Assembly (NCBI GenBank): GCA_016845105.1
Contig: JAERTF010000024.1
Location: 1-64,000, forward strand
DNA from: Bacteroidota bacterium
GTDB taxonomy: Bacteria; Bacteroidota; Bacteroidia; Bacteroidales; F082
Direction: 5' to 3'
Length of the DNA stretch: 64,000 nucleotides
Shown here: piece by piece, positions 8,943-17,907 of the stretch
Numbering within the stretch: position 1 is the first letter of the stretch
Layout of the letters: every line of letters starts with the position of its first letter
The notes under the pieces: model-generated
The model's database searches: none
Told to the model about the DNA's origin: nothing
Seen by the model: only the letters and a program-made list of their open reading frames with translations
Program-made: the position numbers and the translations under genes

Positions 8943-9665
8943 TTACCATATTAAACACCCCAAAATATTATCAAAAACATTCATTATGCTATGTGCAATT
9001 ATCCCTGGAAATATTGAACCTGTCTTAATTCTCAACCAACTTAGCCCTAGTCCTGCAGAAAATGTCATAAGAAATATCTTAAACCCTTCAACAAAGCTTT
9101 CAGCATATAGCAAATGAGCAACCCCAAAAAGCATTGACAGGATAGCGATAATTACCCATATTTTTGCGTTTGAAGATTTGGATTGCTTGGCATAGTACAA
9201 CAAAAATCCAAGTACTGCACCTCTTAAACCAATTTCTTCTGCAATGCTTGGCATTGTTAGCTCAAACAGGTAATATTCAAGTCCACGGTTGAAATTTGGA
9301 TCGCTTGATAAGATTTGATTAGTAAAATTCCAGAAGGCAATTACAACACCAATAATAATTGTGTATTTCAACCAATTTTTATGTTTTGGTTTTTCCAATG
9401 CCAATAGTTGTTTTGGTGCTTTAAAAATAAAGGCTAAAAGAATTATTGCTATGATGCTTACAATATCCTGACCCCATCCCATTTTCAAACCCGGGTTCAA
9501 TATTTTCTGAATTTCCGAACCAAGAATCAGCCCACAGAAGAAAACAATGAGGAATATAATCGCCCAAATCAAAGGATTCTTTCTTTCCTCGGATAATGAA
9601 CTAATGCCTATGTAATTTCTAATATCCATATTTTGGTTTTGAGTTGTTAATCTCATTACAATCAA
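8943..9665 (-). CDS. CPBP family intramembrane metalloprotease
   Basis: A multi-pass membrane protein of the CAAX-protease/bacteriocin-processing (ABI) family. It carries the three conserved active-site motifs within predicted transmembrane helices: EEIGLRG (EExxxR), FGVAH (FxxxH), and HSIMN (HxxxN) near the C-terminus. The family cleaves peptides within the membrane; the substrate here is unknown. Possible starts are Met 1, 4 or 13 (9665, 9656, 9629). The Met 13 start MDIRNYIG gives a more usual N-terminus. Confidence 0.88.
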   Translation of the reverse strand: MIVMRLTTQNQNMDIRNYIGISSLSEERKNPLIWAIIFLIVFFCGLILGSEIQKILNPGLKMGWGQDIVSIIAIILLAFIFKAPKQLLALEKPKHKNWLKYTIIIGVVIAFWNFTNQILSSDPNFNRGLEYYLFELTMPSIAEEIGLRGAVLGFLLYYAKQSKSSNAKIWVIIAILSMLFGVAHLLYAESFVEGFKIFLMTFSAGLGLSWLRIKTGSIFPGIIAHSIMNVFDNILGCLIW

Positions 9666-9713
9666 CTATTACATTCGATTAGCTTTATCACAATTATCAT
9701 CTCCTATTATCAT

Positions 9714-10667
9714 CTATCCATCGTTCTTTTTTAATTCATCAAATATTTCTGTTGAAACCCAGAAAAAATCCTGTGTTTTGGTATGACGCATAAAGAATAA
9801 GTATTTGCCATCAGGAGAAACAATGGGAAAGCGGTCTCTTAATTCAGTGTTTATTTCAGGTCCTAAGTTTATTGGGAATTCCCAATTCTCATCATTGGTT
9901 TTAAAACTGATATATAGGTCGACATCCCCATATCCTTCATCTTGTTTATCTGCAAAAATTACATAATCTTCGTTGGGAGACATATAGAAATTCCATGCCT
10001 GCCGAAAACCTTTGTAAATACCTATGCTATCTATTAAAGTGAAATTATTCTTGTTAAAAGTGTATTTTGATATTTTACCCCTTAGATTTTTGTAAGCTAT
10101 TCCGTTTTTTGTGAATATAGGGCTATAGTTTTGTTCTCCTGAATTATATGATTCGTTAAGCAGAATGGGTTCATCTCCCCATTTTCCATTATTCTTTTCA
10201 ACATAATAAGTGTACATGTTTGATTTAACCCAGGGACTTTTAACCTGATAAAAGAATAATCTATTGCCATCAGGCGAAAAAACCGGTCCACCATTAAGGC
10301 CATATGGATTATTTTCGATGAATTCGGCTCGCTTTGGTTTTGTCCAAACTCCATTATCAAATTTTGAATAGAATATTTGTTCGGTATTCTTTTCACCATC
10401 TTCGGTTTTATAGTCAGCTGTCCAGGCCGACCAATAGATCTCATCTCCTTTGGGCGAAACTGCAATCTGGCAATGCTCTACCCAGGTGCTATCTGAAACT
10501 ATGCCAGGAGCAAAAACTTCAGGTGTTAAACCAGGTGGTGTAAGACCGAAATATGCATCCTTACTCTCAATAAAAGGAGTTTGAAGGGGTGTGCAATAAC
10601 TAAACACAATACCTATTACCAAAAATAAAAGAATGCTTTTAACAGCTGTAATTTTATTAGTAAACAT
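9714..10667 (-). CDS. PD40 (TolB-like) beta-propeller lipoprotein, paralogue B
   Basis: Lipoprotein signal with lipobox FSYC (Cys 25), then YFGLTPPGLTPEVFAPGIVS, the family signature. Propeller blades follow, with VSPKGDEIYW, FSPDGNRLFFY, MSPNEDYVIF and VSPDGKYLFF. The end FFWVSTEIFDELKKN matches the ends of paralogues A and C. It overlaps the stop of the upstream 902-aa T9SS propeller gene by 11 bases in another frame, which suggests translational coupling. It is probably a periplasmic or surface binding scaffold; the ligand is unknown. Confidence 0.86.
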   Translation of the reverse strand: MFTNKITAVKSILLFLVIGIVFSYCTPLQTPFIESKDAYFGLTPPGLTPEVFAPGIVSDSTWVEHCQIAVSPKGDEIYWSAWTADYKTEDGEKNTEQIFYSKFDNGVWTKPKRAEFIENNPYGLNGGPVFSPDGNRLFFYQVKSPWVKSNMYTYYVEKNNGKWGDEPILLNESYNSGEQNYSPIFTKNGIAYKNLRGKISKYTFNKNNFTLIDSIGIYKGFRQAWNFYMSPNEDYVIFADKQDEGYGDVDLYISFKTNDENWEFPINLGPEINTELRDRFPIVSPDGKYLFFMRHTKTQDFFWVSTEIFDELKKNDG

Positions 10668-13365
10668 ACATTTTTTGAGTTATAGAATTTGAACCTGAAA
10701 TCAATCGAACTAAATAAATACCACTGTTAAGCGTGCTAACATTCAACCTTAAATCCCATCCATTTATCTTTTTCTTCAACTTGACCTTTCCTGAAAGGTC
10801 CACTATTTCTATTCCATTAATAAAGAAATCAGCCTTTATTTGCACTTTTCCGGTGGCCGGATTAGGGATAATATCAAATGCTTCTTGAACTACAGTTTGT
10901 GTGCTTTCAGGAAGGTCAACTGACAGGTCTCCAAGGGTTACAATTTTGTCGGGACCTGGCACAGGAATTACAAAGACATCTTCATCTACATAATAGTTCA
11001 TTTCTGATGACCTCCCAATCATAGGATAAGTTTCATCCTGATAAATGAGTTTTGTACTGGTTAATATAGCGGGATTACCTGCATTATCAATCTTGATATT
11101 GTACTGATGATTAACACCTGTTTCAATAGTCTCAACGATTTCACCACTTACTGGATTAACTGTATGGTATTGATCTTCAAGCTCCAATACGTAAAACAAA
11201 CTATCAAGAGGATTATATGCAGCAGAAAGACTGTAACTATCTAGATAAATCGTATTACTTATAAAAGAATCCTCCCCCTCAATATGAACAATTGCGATAG
11301 AATCTGTAAAACACAATGGAAGAGCCCATTTGGAATCGTGTGAGAATGTAAAATCAAGTATTCCAATATTATTAAAGGGCAGTGAGGCAACGAGTTTCAT
11401 TTTCTCAACATCCACTATACCAATGAAGTACTCGTTATTTTCATTCTTTTCGTAGAAAAAGCAGTATTTTCCATTTGGAGTGATTTTTATTTTATTCCAT
11501 ATTAAAACTCCTGTTCGCGAATTCCAATAATATGCCATTCGTGCATTTATTGTTATCTGTTTTTCAATGATACTGGCTAATCCATCAAGTTTCACTTTGG
11601 TTAAAAGTCCTTCCAATCCGCCAAATACACTATAATCTAATATATACGCCCACTGACCATCGCTTGATATTACTATATCATCAACTTCACCAACATCAAT
11701 ACTTGTAATATATTTATGAGTTTCTAAATTGAAAATTCTAATTGTATCACTAAAGTCGGAATATATAATAACCTGATCTTTATCAGGAATTATTTTCAAC
11801 CCAGAAATGTCTTTATGGTAAATTAAAGTGTCAATAGTTTCTGTTTCAATATCTACAATACTAATGTTTTGCGTAAGCTTATTACATGCTATTATTTTCC
11901 TCCCATTATCAATCAGCCATGCCATGTTAGTCTGGTCAGCTTCATAAGCATTTCCTGTATAAAATGTTGTATCTACAGTGTAGTTTGAAGGATCGCTAAT
12001 ATCCATCGCATGTAAAGCCTCTCCAAAATAATCAAGTGTCGTATGCTCACAAACTCCATCGCTAACAAAAATCTCTGTTCCAGAAGGAGAAATAGCACCT
12101 GCCCAACCAACTTCAATACTATTATTCGATGATGTTACCAATTGTCCTGAATTTAAGTCGACGATATCAAAAAAACCAATGTTAAATACTATCACATAAT
12201 CAAGATTTTCAATTATTAAATTGAGATTGGACGATTTAAAGCCAGTGGAAGGAATAATATTATACTGATTGGTGTTAAAATCAAAAAACATATAGCCATT
12301 AGCGAATATATCACCTTTCGAAAGTACTTTTGAACCATCTGAACTAACAATTAAATCATCAAAACTTCCATAGCCTACAGTTGTAGCAACTACCGAATCA
12401 ATAACTGACATATTTTCCATATTAATTCTATAAACTGTATACAATTTATCAGGATACTCAACAAATGCGCAATACAATGTATCACCAGATTTTGAAAAAC
12501 CTGCACCGGAAAAGAAACCAAAGTCGAATGTTTGTATTAATTCCCCATTTACTGAATTGTAAATTCCAAGCCTATCGTTATTAGTTCTGGCAATAATTTT
12601 ATTACCATCCTGGGTAAGATAAAAAGGCATAAAACTATGTCCTACTCTCCCAGTGTTTCCACCACTATTAAATATATAAATTTTTGGTTCTGGAGTCTCA
12701 AATATTTGTGCGCCACTTTCTAAATTATAGGCTGCGACAGCACCCTTATTGTCATCAATAAAGCCTATGTACAGGATAGTTTTTTCGGGGTTGAGTTCGA
12801 TCTGGCATGGTTCTTTTTGTAGTTTAATGGCTGAAGTAATTGAAAAGGTAGATAAATCGATTATCTGAATTTCTTTGGAGTAATAACAACAAACATAAAT
12901 ATAGTCTTCTGTAACTTTCATATCCATTGGTCCTCGCCCAAGTTCTATTATATGTTCAACCTCAAAACTATTGGAGTTATAAAGGAACAAGTTGTCGCTA
13001 TGTTTATGCATTACTGCGATAAGCTCACCATTAGTAGTATATGATATTTTCTGCACAAAATCGCCATTGGGTGTTGGTGATGGATCGAAGTTTTTCATCA
13101 TTTCAGAACGATTTGTGATATTGTTATATCCTTGAGTAGGTTCTTCATACATTCCGGCATCAATTATAAGCTTTCCCTTCTCGGTATCGATCGTATAAGT
13201 ACCATCTTGAGATACATCATTCAGAAAATAATTCTTAACAGATCCATTTTCAGATAACCTAACGACAATTGGATTGCCAGAATCATCATATATTACCTCT
13301 CGCATCTGTGAGAATACAAGTAAATTTGCAAGGGAAAATAATGTAATTAAATATAGCTTTTTCAT
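10657..13365 (-). CDS. Large secreted beta-propeller protein with T9SS type A sorting domain
   Basis: 902 aa: a signal peptide (MKKLYLITLFSLANLLVFSQ), then many YVTN/WD40-like propeller repeats. These include YVCCYYSKEIQIIDLSTFSI, LNPEKTILYIGFIDDNKGAV and SSDGQWAYILDYSV. A C-terminal Por/T9SS type A sorting domain (FDIIPNPATGKVQIKADF, then VSTLNSGIYLVRL) ends the protein. The product should be exported across the outer membrane and anchored at the cell surface. The repeats resemble surface-layer-type propellers used for binding. No enzymatic motif is visible. Confidence 0.87.
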   Translation of the reverse strand: MKKLYLITLFSLANLLVFSQMREVIYDDSGNPIVVRLSENGSVKNYFLNDVSQDGTYTIDTEKGKLIIDAGMYEEPTQGYNNITNRSEMMKNFDPSPTPNGDFVQKISYTTNGELIAVMHKHSDNLFLYNSNSFEVEHIIELGRGPMDMKVTEDYIYVCCYYSKEIQIIDLSTFSITSAIKLQKEPCQIELNPEKTILYIGFIDDNKGAVAAYNLESGAQIFETPEPKIYIFNSGGNTGRVGHSFMPFYLTQDGNKIIARTNNDRLGIYNSVNGELIQTFDFGFFSGAGFSKSGDTLYCAFVEYPDKLYTVYRINMENMSVIDSVVATTVGYGSFDDLIVSSDGSKVLSKGDIFANGYMFFDFNTNQYNIIPSTGFKSSNLNLIIENLDYVIVFNIGFFDIVDLNSGQLVTSSNNSIEVGWAGAISPSGTEIFVSDGVCEHTTLDYFGEALHAMDISDPSNYTVDTTFYTGNAYEADQTNMAWLIDNGRKIIACNKLTQNISIVDIETETIDTLIYHKDISGLKIIPDKDQVIIYSDFSDTIRIFNLETHKYITSIDVGEVDDIVISSDGQWAYILDYSVFGGLEGLLTKVKLDGLASIIEKQITINARMAYYWNSRTGVLIWNKIKITPNGKYCFFYEKNENNEYFIGIVDVEKMKLVASLPFNNIGILDFTFSHDSKWALPLCFTDSIAIVHIEGEDSFISNTIYLDSYSLSAAYNPLDSLFYVLELEDQYHTVNPVSGEIVETIETGVNHQYNIKIDNAGNPAILTSTKLIYQDETYPMIGRSSEMNYYVDEDVFVIPVPGPDKIVTLGDLSVDLPESTQTVVQEAFDIIPNPATGKVQIKADFFINGIEIVDLSGKVKLKKKINGWDLRLNVSTLNSGIYLVRLISGSNSITQKMYVY

Positions 13366-13429
13366 AATATACTAGAGTTTTAAGTTATGTACAAGATTAA
13401 CTAGTTAGTCTATATTTTTTGGTTATGAT

Positions 13430-14479
13430 TTATTCTTCCTCCAAAAGAAAATCAATGGAAGATTCCATGTAATAGGACCAGTTTTCCGGAAAGCCATGCC
13501 CTTCTTCAGGGAAAACAACAAATCGATTTTTGATTCCATATTTATCAAACCAATAACCAAGCTTTTTTTGATGTTGGATGGCCCAATCATTTTCACCACA
13601 TAGCAAAGCCACCCTTAGTCCTCGTTCAGCAGAGTTAATATATATGGTACTATCCCAGTTTTCTGGGTTTACGGCGAATGATAGTAGAAGTCCTTTGGCA
13701 GGTATTTCATTATTAAGCCCTAGTAGCAATGAGCGATAACCTCCAGCAGAAGGACCGGCCAATATTACTTTTGAGGTATCAACATTGTAATTTGCAGTGA
13801 CTTCCTTATATATACCTTTAATGTCATTCATCCAGTTATCCCGATCATATGCTCTTGAATTTGACCCATAATAGATCCCACCATGTGTATAAACTACTAT
13901 AAATTCACTGCTGAGTTTTTCCGAAAGATAGTTGTATTGCAGATCAGGAATACTACCAATTCCACCATGCATAATCAGCATCAAAGGGTAAGAGGTATCC
14001 TGAGCATAACCTTTGGGAAGCTGAACCATAAATTCTGTAGTACTTGTTCCATTAGCAGAATCTTTAAGCTCTTCATTTTTCACTCTAAACGACTTATAAC
14101 CATCAATCTTCTTAAGTTCCTTAAGATAAGGAGGAAATTCTCTTTCAGAGGTTCCCAGATAATAGAATAATCCTTCATCCTGACCTTTTTTAAGAACCTC
14201 GAGGCAATTATCATACTGTTCCATTTCAGCATAAAGAAATGATAACTTCCAAAAAACCAAATTATACCTGTAAGAGGCTGTGTTTAGTGTTTCTAATCCT
14301 TCCAATGCTAATTCAATGGATTTTTCATCATCGGATTGATGTTGGGACATTTTTTTTGTGAGCTCAATAAACTCTTTATCCAGCGGCTTGTAAGTCAGTT
14401 TATTTGTATTCTGACTGGTAGCAATGCTACTGCTAAATATTATAGCTACAACTATTAATGTTGATATTATGGTTTTCAT
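13430..14479 (-). CDS. Secreted alpha/beta hydrolase (esterase-like)
   Basis: 349 aa with a signal peptide (about 1-22, IATSQ), an N-terminal helical stretch of about 110 residues resembling TPR-like repeats, and an alpha/beta-hydrolase fold. Catalytic features are the nucleophile elbow GPSAGG, an oxyanion-region LMLIMHGG, an acid in GENDWAI, and a terminal His in EEGHGFPENW. The fold resembles phospholipase/carboxylesterase and acyl-esterase families. Substrate unknown. The first ATG overlaps the stop of the preceding esterase-PD40 gene by four bases, so the two are translationally coupled. Confidence 0.85.
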   Translation of the reverse strand: MKTIISTLIVVAIIFSSSIATSQNTNKLTYKPLDKEFIELTKKMSQHQSDDEKSIELALEGLETLNTASYRYNLVFWKLSFLYAEMEQYDNCLEVLKKGQDEGLFYYLGTSEREFPPYLKELKKIDGYKSFRVKNEELKDSANGTSTTEFMVQLPKGYAQDTSYPLMLIMHGGIGSIPDLQYNYLSEKLSSEFIVVYTHGGIYYGSNSRAYDRDNWMNDIKGIYKEVTANYNVDTSKVILAGPSAGGYRSLLLGLNNEIPAKGLLLSFAVNPENWDSTIYINSAERGLRVALLCGENDWAIQHQKKLGYWFDKYGIKNRFVVFPEEGHGFPENWSYYMESSIDFLLEEE

Positions 14480-16161
14480 TGGTTATGATTATTAGTTTGA
14501 CTTCTTTTTATGTCATCAATTATTTTTGTACTTACCCACATTACATCTTCATTACCACTTTTAATCCACCTTGTAAAGAAAAGATACTTTCCATCGGGTG
14601 AGACAGTTGGGAAACGCTCCTGTTTTTCTGAATTAACCTCGGTACCCAATTTAACCGGATCGGTCCAGGTTCCCTCTGCACTTCTAAAACAAATATGAAT
14701 ATTACCGTAGTCAGTTTCCGAAGTATGTCGACTGGATGAAAACAACAAATAACTCTCATCAGGGGCAATAAAAGGTGTCCAGTTAAGTGTGCCACTTTGC
14801 GTATTAATACTTGGGGGCAATAATTCTGGTTTGGTATATTTTCCATTAATCAGTTCTGAACGATAAATACCATATTTATTCATAGTTTCCAGTTCCTCTG
14901 CATAGCCCAAAAAATATAGTGTTCCAGTAGTTGTAAATGAAAGGTTATAAGCAAATTTCAATTCTGGAAAGCGAGCAACCAGATCAAGGTTTTTTGGATC
15001 GTCCCAATTCTCACCTTCTTTCTGAATATAAGAGATAGTTCCCTTATTTTTTTTGCTATTAAAATATAATCTGTTACCATCAGGTGAAAAAATGGGACCA
15101 CTGCCATAGGGTGTTATTTCTGGTGCTGTCCATTTATTATTATTGCGACGCATAGTCATACATTGGATTTGGGTGTCTTTTCCACTTTGTCTATAGTTTG
15201 ACTGCCAAAATACTTCATTACCGTCGGGCGAAAAAGAAGGAGCACCATGCTCTATGGTACTGTCAGCAGAGATAATCCCAGGAGCAAAGATTACCGGAAT
15301 ATTGCCAGGAGGTCTTTGCCCAAAATAATCTCCTGTTAGATTAGAATATAATTTTTCAAAATACCTGATTTTCAACTTATCAAACGTATAAGCCAAGCCA
15401 TTATATACATCTATATAGGGAACATGTTCTTCGTTTTTCAACGAATCGATCTTCCAATCAAGATTTTGGGGAGCCTTTTCTTTTAATAATAATTCAAATT
15501 CTGGTATTGTTGCAATTACACTGTTATAATCATTATCTCCAAAAATAATATATAACGTTTTATCAAAGCTCTGTATACTATCAAATAAATCATTTGCTTC
15601 GTTGAGCACATAATTCTCTCCCCAGCCAAGCATTGGACTACTTAAAATAAAAGAATGAAATAGGTTAGGTTCATGAATCATTGCATAAGTAGCAAACATT
15701 GCGCTATTTGAGAAACCAGTTAAAATACGAAGTGAATCTGTTCTATAATTTGATTCAACAAAAGGAATGGCTTCGGAACTAATAAATTTTAAGAACTTAT
15801 TTCCACCACCGGAAGTTGGTATTCTATCCACCTTAAAAGGAAAAATTTCACCCCAACCATCTTCATTGCATAATCCCACCAATATCAATCCAGGAAATCC
15901 TTTATATCCTTCTAAATAACTAGCAGATGATTTTGCACGTTCAAAAGACCACTTAGGAAATAAGACATATAATACAGGGTGTGTTTTTAATGAATCTTTA
16001 TAGTCACCCGGCAGGCTAATAAACAGTTCTCTGCTATTACCATATACTTCGGAATCGATATGGATTTTTTGTCCTATTGAAATTTCGTCGTTTGTTTGAG
16101 AAAATAAAATACTTTGCAAACAAAAGAGAAGTGTTAATATTGTTAATAGAATTGTTTTCAT
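14476..16161 (-). CDS. Esterase fused to PD40 beta-propeller, paralogue C
   Basis: A two-part exported protein. After the signal peptide (MKTILLTILTLLFCLQSILFSQ), residues of about 30-270 form an esterase of the IroE/putative-esterase family. It has a nucleophile in LTGFSNSAM, an acid in IFGDNDYNS and a His in EEHVPY. From about residue 280 it becomes a PD40 propeller opening with YFGQRPPGNIPVIFAPGIIS and ending VMWVSTKIIDDIKRS, closely matching paralogues A and B. An upstream ATG at 16197 would overlap the preceding gene; ATG 16161 gives a clean signal peptide. The fusion suggests that free-standing PD40 neighbours work with hydrolases. Confidence 0.85.
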   Translation of the reverse strand: MKTILLTILTLLFCLQSILFSQTNDEISIGQKIHIDSEVYGNSRELFISLPGDYKDSLKTHPVLYVLFPKWSFERAKSSASYLEGYKGFPGLILVGLCNEDGWGEIFPFKVDRIPTSGGGNKFLKFISSEAIPFVESNYRTDSLRILTGFSNSAMFATYAMIHEPNLFHSFILSSPMLGWGENYVLNEANDLFDSIQSFDKTLYIIFGDNDYNSVIATIPEFELLLKEKAPQNLDWKIDSLKNEEHVPYIDVYNGLAYTFDKLKIRYFEKLYSNLTGDYFGQRPPGNIPVIFAPGIISADSTIEHGAPSFSPDGNEVFWQSNYRQSGKDTQIQCMTMRRNNNKWTAPEITPYGSGPIFSPDGNRLYFNSKKNKGTISYIQKEGENWDDPKNLDLVARFPELKFAYNLSFTTTGTLYFLGYAEELETMNKYGIYRSELINGKYTKPELLPPSINTQSGTLNWTPFIAPDESYLLFSSSRHTSETDYGNIHICFRSAEGTWTDPVKLGTEVNSEKQERFPTVSPDGKYLFFTRWIKSGNEDVMWVSTKIIDDIKRSQTNNHNQ

Positions 16162-16172
16162 TTTATGCATTA

Positions 16173-16976
16173 TTAGTTTTTTTGAGGCATTACCCATGTT
16201 TGCAATTCTTTATTGAAAATAATGGCATCCGCATAGTTTTGCCTTACAATTAATGAGTCAAAAGCTGGTGTCGTAAAATGATAATGGATTGGAATTATAT
16301 AATTTCCTCCTACACCTTTAGTCACAAACTGTTTTGAAACAGAATCGCTATGAAGGTAGAAATGCTGAATAAAAGAAAGATCGATATTTCTTTCCGGAAA
16401 CTGATACGACCGAAACTCTTCAAAAGTAAATTGGTCAATATCAACATCTCCAGTATGAAGAAGAGTTGTTCCATCTACAGAAACCAGAAATCCATTATTT
16501 GTTATTCTTGATTCAGGGCCATGAGGAAGTAGAAATCCTTCAACGCTAATTCCATTAATTTCCTTCATTACAGAACTATCTTTTGTTGGATTAAATCCAA
16601 TACTTCTACCTGTAGAGTCATTCATATGATCTACCAGCTGCTTGGTTGAGGCAAAAATAGCCCTTGGATTATTTTTCATATGATCTTTTACCATAGCCGG
16701 ATCAATATGATCTCCATGAGCATGGGTGACGATTATCAGGTCAACATTGTTGAAGGGTGCGTGAGCGTTTATTAGTTTATACTGAACTTCTTGGGGTAAT
16801 TCATAACTATCTGGATATCCTTTAAATAATGCATCGATGAGGATTTTCTTATCTCCAATTTCAATTAGAAATCCTGCATTACCAACGTATGTAACTTTAG
16901 TTGTTATTTGTTGAGCATAAGATGAAAACACCATGCAACTCAACAACAGAAATATTTTAATTGCTTTTCTATTCAA
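16173..16976 (-). CDS. Exported metallo-beta-lactamase-fold hydrolase
   Basis: 267 aa with a signal peptide (ending SSYAQ) and a metallo-beta-lactamase fold of the UlaG-like type. The metal-binding motif is THAHGDH (His 85, His 87, Asp 89, His 90). A later LLHTGDVD supplies the next ligands and IPIHYHF the last His. These are usually phosphodiesterases, lactonases or nucleic-acid hydrolases; the substrate cannot be told. Its export is less usual for UlaG-like proteins. It sits between the DUF1080-like gene and the esterase-PD40 gene with gaps of 12 and 11 bases, consistent with one operon. Confidence 0.87.
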   Translation of the reverse strand: MNRKAIKIFLLLSCMVFSSYAQQITTKVTYVGNAGFLIEIGDKKILIDALFKGYPDSYELPQEVQYKLINAHAPFNNVDLIIVTHAHGDHIDPAMVKDHMKNNPRAIFASTKQLVDHMNDSTGRSIGFNPTKDSSVMKEINGISVEGFLLPHGPESRITNNGFLVSVDGTTLLHTGDVDIDQFTFEEFRSYQFPERNIDLSFIQHFYLHSDSVSKQFVTKGVGGNYIIPIHYHFTTPAFDSLIVRQNYADAIIFNKELQTWVMPQKN

Positions 16977-16988
16977 AAAATTGTTTTT

Positions 16989-17624
16989 TTATTCAGGAAT
17001 TACCTTTAAATTTCTAAAATACCCTTCAGAATTATTACCTACCCAAAATCCTACCCAGCCTTCTTTTCGTGAAATTAGTTGATCAATAGTTAAAGATGGT
17101 TTCTTTGAATTATTTACGAATACATTCACAGTAGGGTACTCAATTACTACTGTAACGTGAAACCAATCATTTGGCTCAGGCACCGGGGATATTGCATTCT
17201 CATACTTTTCAGGATGCTCCTGTCTTAGTATATACCATGGATATTCAGGATGAGAAATGTATTGAACTGAATGACCACTTCTATCAGGATTTTTAAAATT
17301 AAAAGGACGAAAATATATCGCTTCATAAGTGCTGTCGTTTAAACCATGAAATGCTATTCCAACAAAGCTTTTCCCCCGCTCATCTTTTCCTCTAATATCA
17401 AGCTCTATACTTCCATTAGTAAATATTGGTTCTTTAATCCAAAGTAATCCATCTCCAGGTCTTCCATCTAAATGAACTTCTTGGTCAATATTAATCTCTC
17501 TATTATGCAAAACCCATAGTTTAGAGTCATTAATTTTTGCTAAATCAGGGATTATTTCATTTTGTTGTGCAAATAATGAACTTATTGCCATTAAAAATAC
17601 TATTGTATTTAATATCTTTTTCAT
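16989..17624 (-). CDS. Exported lectin-fold (DUF1080-like) protein
   Basis: 212 aa: a signal peptide (MKKILNTIVFLMAISSLFAQ) and a concanavalin-A-like beta-sandwich similar to DUF1080/3-keto-disaccharide hydrolase domains. Typical strands are GDGLLWIKEPIFTNGSIELDIRG, SFVGIAFHG, WFHVTVVIEYPTVNVFVN and GWVGFWVGNNSEGYFRNLKV. Carbohydrate binding or cleavage is possible, but the small size and lack of obvious catalytic residues favour binding. Translation from 17651 is possible, but ATG 17624 starts a proper signal peptide. It heads a likely five-gene run, with a sigma-54-like element just upstream. Confidence 0.7.
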   Translation of the reverse strand: MKKILNTIVFLMAISSLFAQQNEIIPDLAKINDSKLWVLHNREINIDQEVHLDGRPGDGLLWIKEPIFTNGSIELDIRGKDERGKSFVGIAFHGLNDSTYEAIYFRPFNFKNPDRSGHSVQYISHPEYPWYILRQEHPEKYENAISPVPEPNDWFHVTVVIEYPTVNVFVNNSKKPSLTIDQLISRKEGWVGFWVGNNSEGYFRNLKVIPE

Positions 17625-17661
17625 ATGTTTTCTATTAACTAATTCGACCACAAACTATCTA

Positions 17662-17677
17662 AACCAGAGTCATGCCA
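17662..17677 (-). promoter_or_regulatory. Candidate sigma-54 -24/-12 element, site 3
   Basis: On the minus strand the sequence reads TGGCATGACTCTGGTT. It has a full TGGCA -24 half and a weak -12 half (TGGTT instead of TTGCW). The preceding bases make GTTTGTGGCAT, identical to 11 bases at site 1 (25445-25460). A start site near 17652 would give about 28 bases of leader to ATG 17624. The palindrome at 17764-17780 lies 87 bases upstream. Confidence 0.35.
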
Positions 17678-17763
17678 CAAACACCACCATGCTTATTTAA
17701 TGATGATTACCACAAATCATAGTTTAGATTCCAAGAATTAATATCAATTTTTTTTACACACAA

Positions 17764-17780
17764 TGTATATTTGTTTTACA
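17764..17780. promoter_or_regulatory. Candidate enhancer palindrome, site 3
   Basis: TGTATA-N5-TTTACA is one mismatch from the exact palindrome seen at 21148 and 25525. It lies about 110 bases before the putative start site of the 17624 gene, a normal position for sigma-54 activators. It overlaps the end of the WD40 remnant. Confidence 0.35.
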
Positions 17781-17886
17781 TCCAATCTTCAATATTCCAA
17801 TATGATATTGTACTTTCCTGTGAACCACTAATCAGATATTTTTAATCAGGCTTAAATTTAACTGACGTTATTTCTTTTTTGTTTTT
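17776..17886 (-). pseudogene. Remnant of a WD40 repeat with internal stop
   Basis: Translated on the minus strand, this stretch gives KNKKEITSVKFKPD, a TAA stop, then KYLISGSQESTISYWNIEDW and a second stop. This is a recognisable WD40 blade that aligns with the last blade of the adjacent WD40 protein (FSPDGKYLIAGTPESDILVWKL). The fragment starts just after that gene's stop at 17908. It is either a decayed duplicate or the remains of an extra C-terminal blade. It is not expressed as a full protein. Confidence 0.8.
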
Positions 17887-17907
17887 TCATATTAAGATGT
17901 TAAAATG

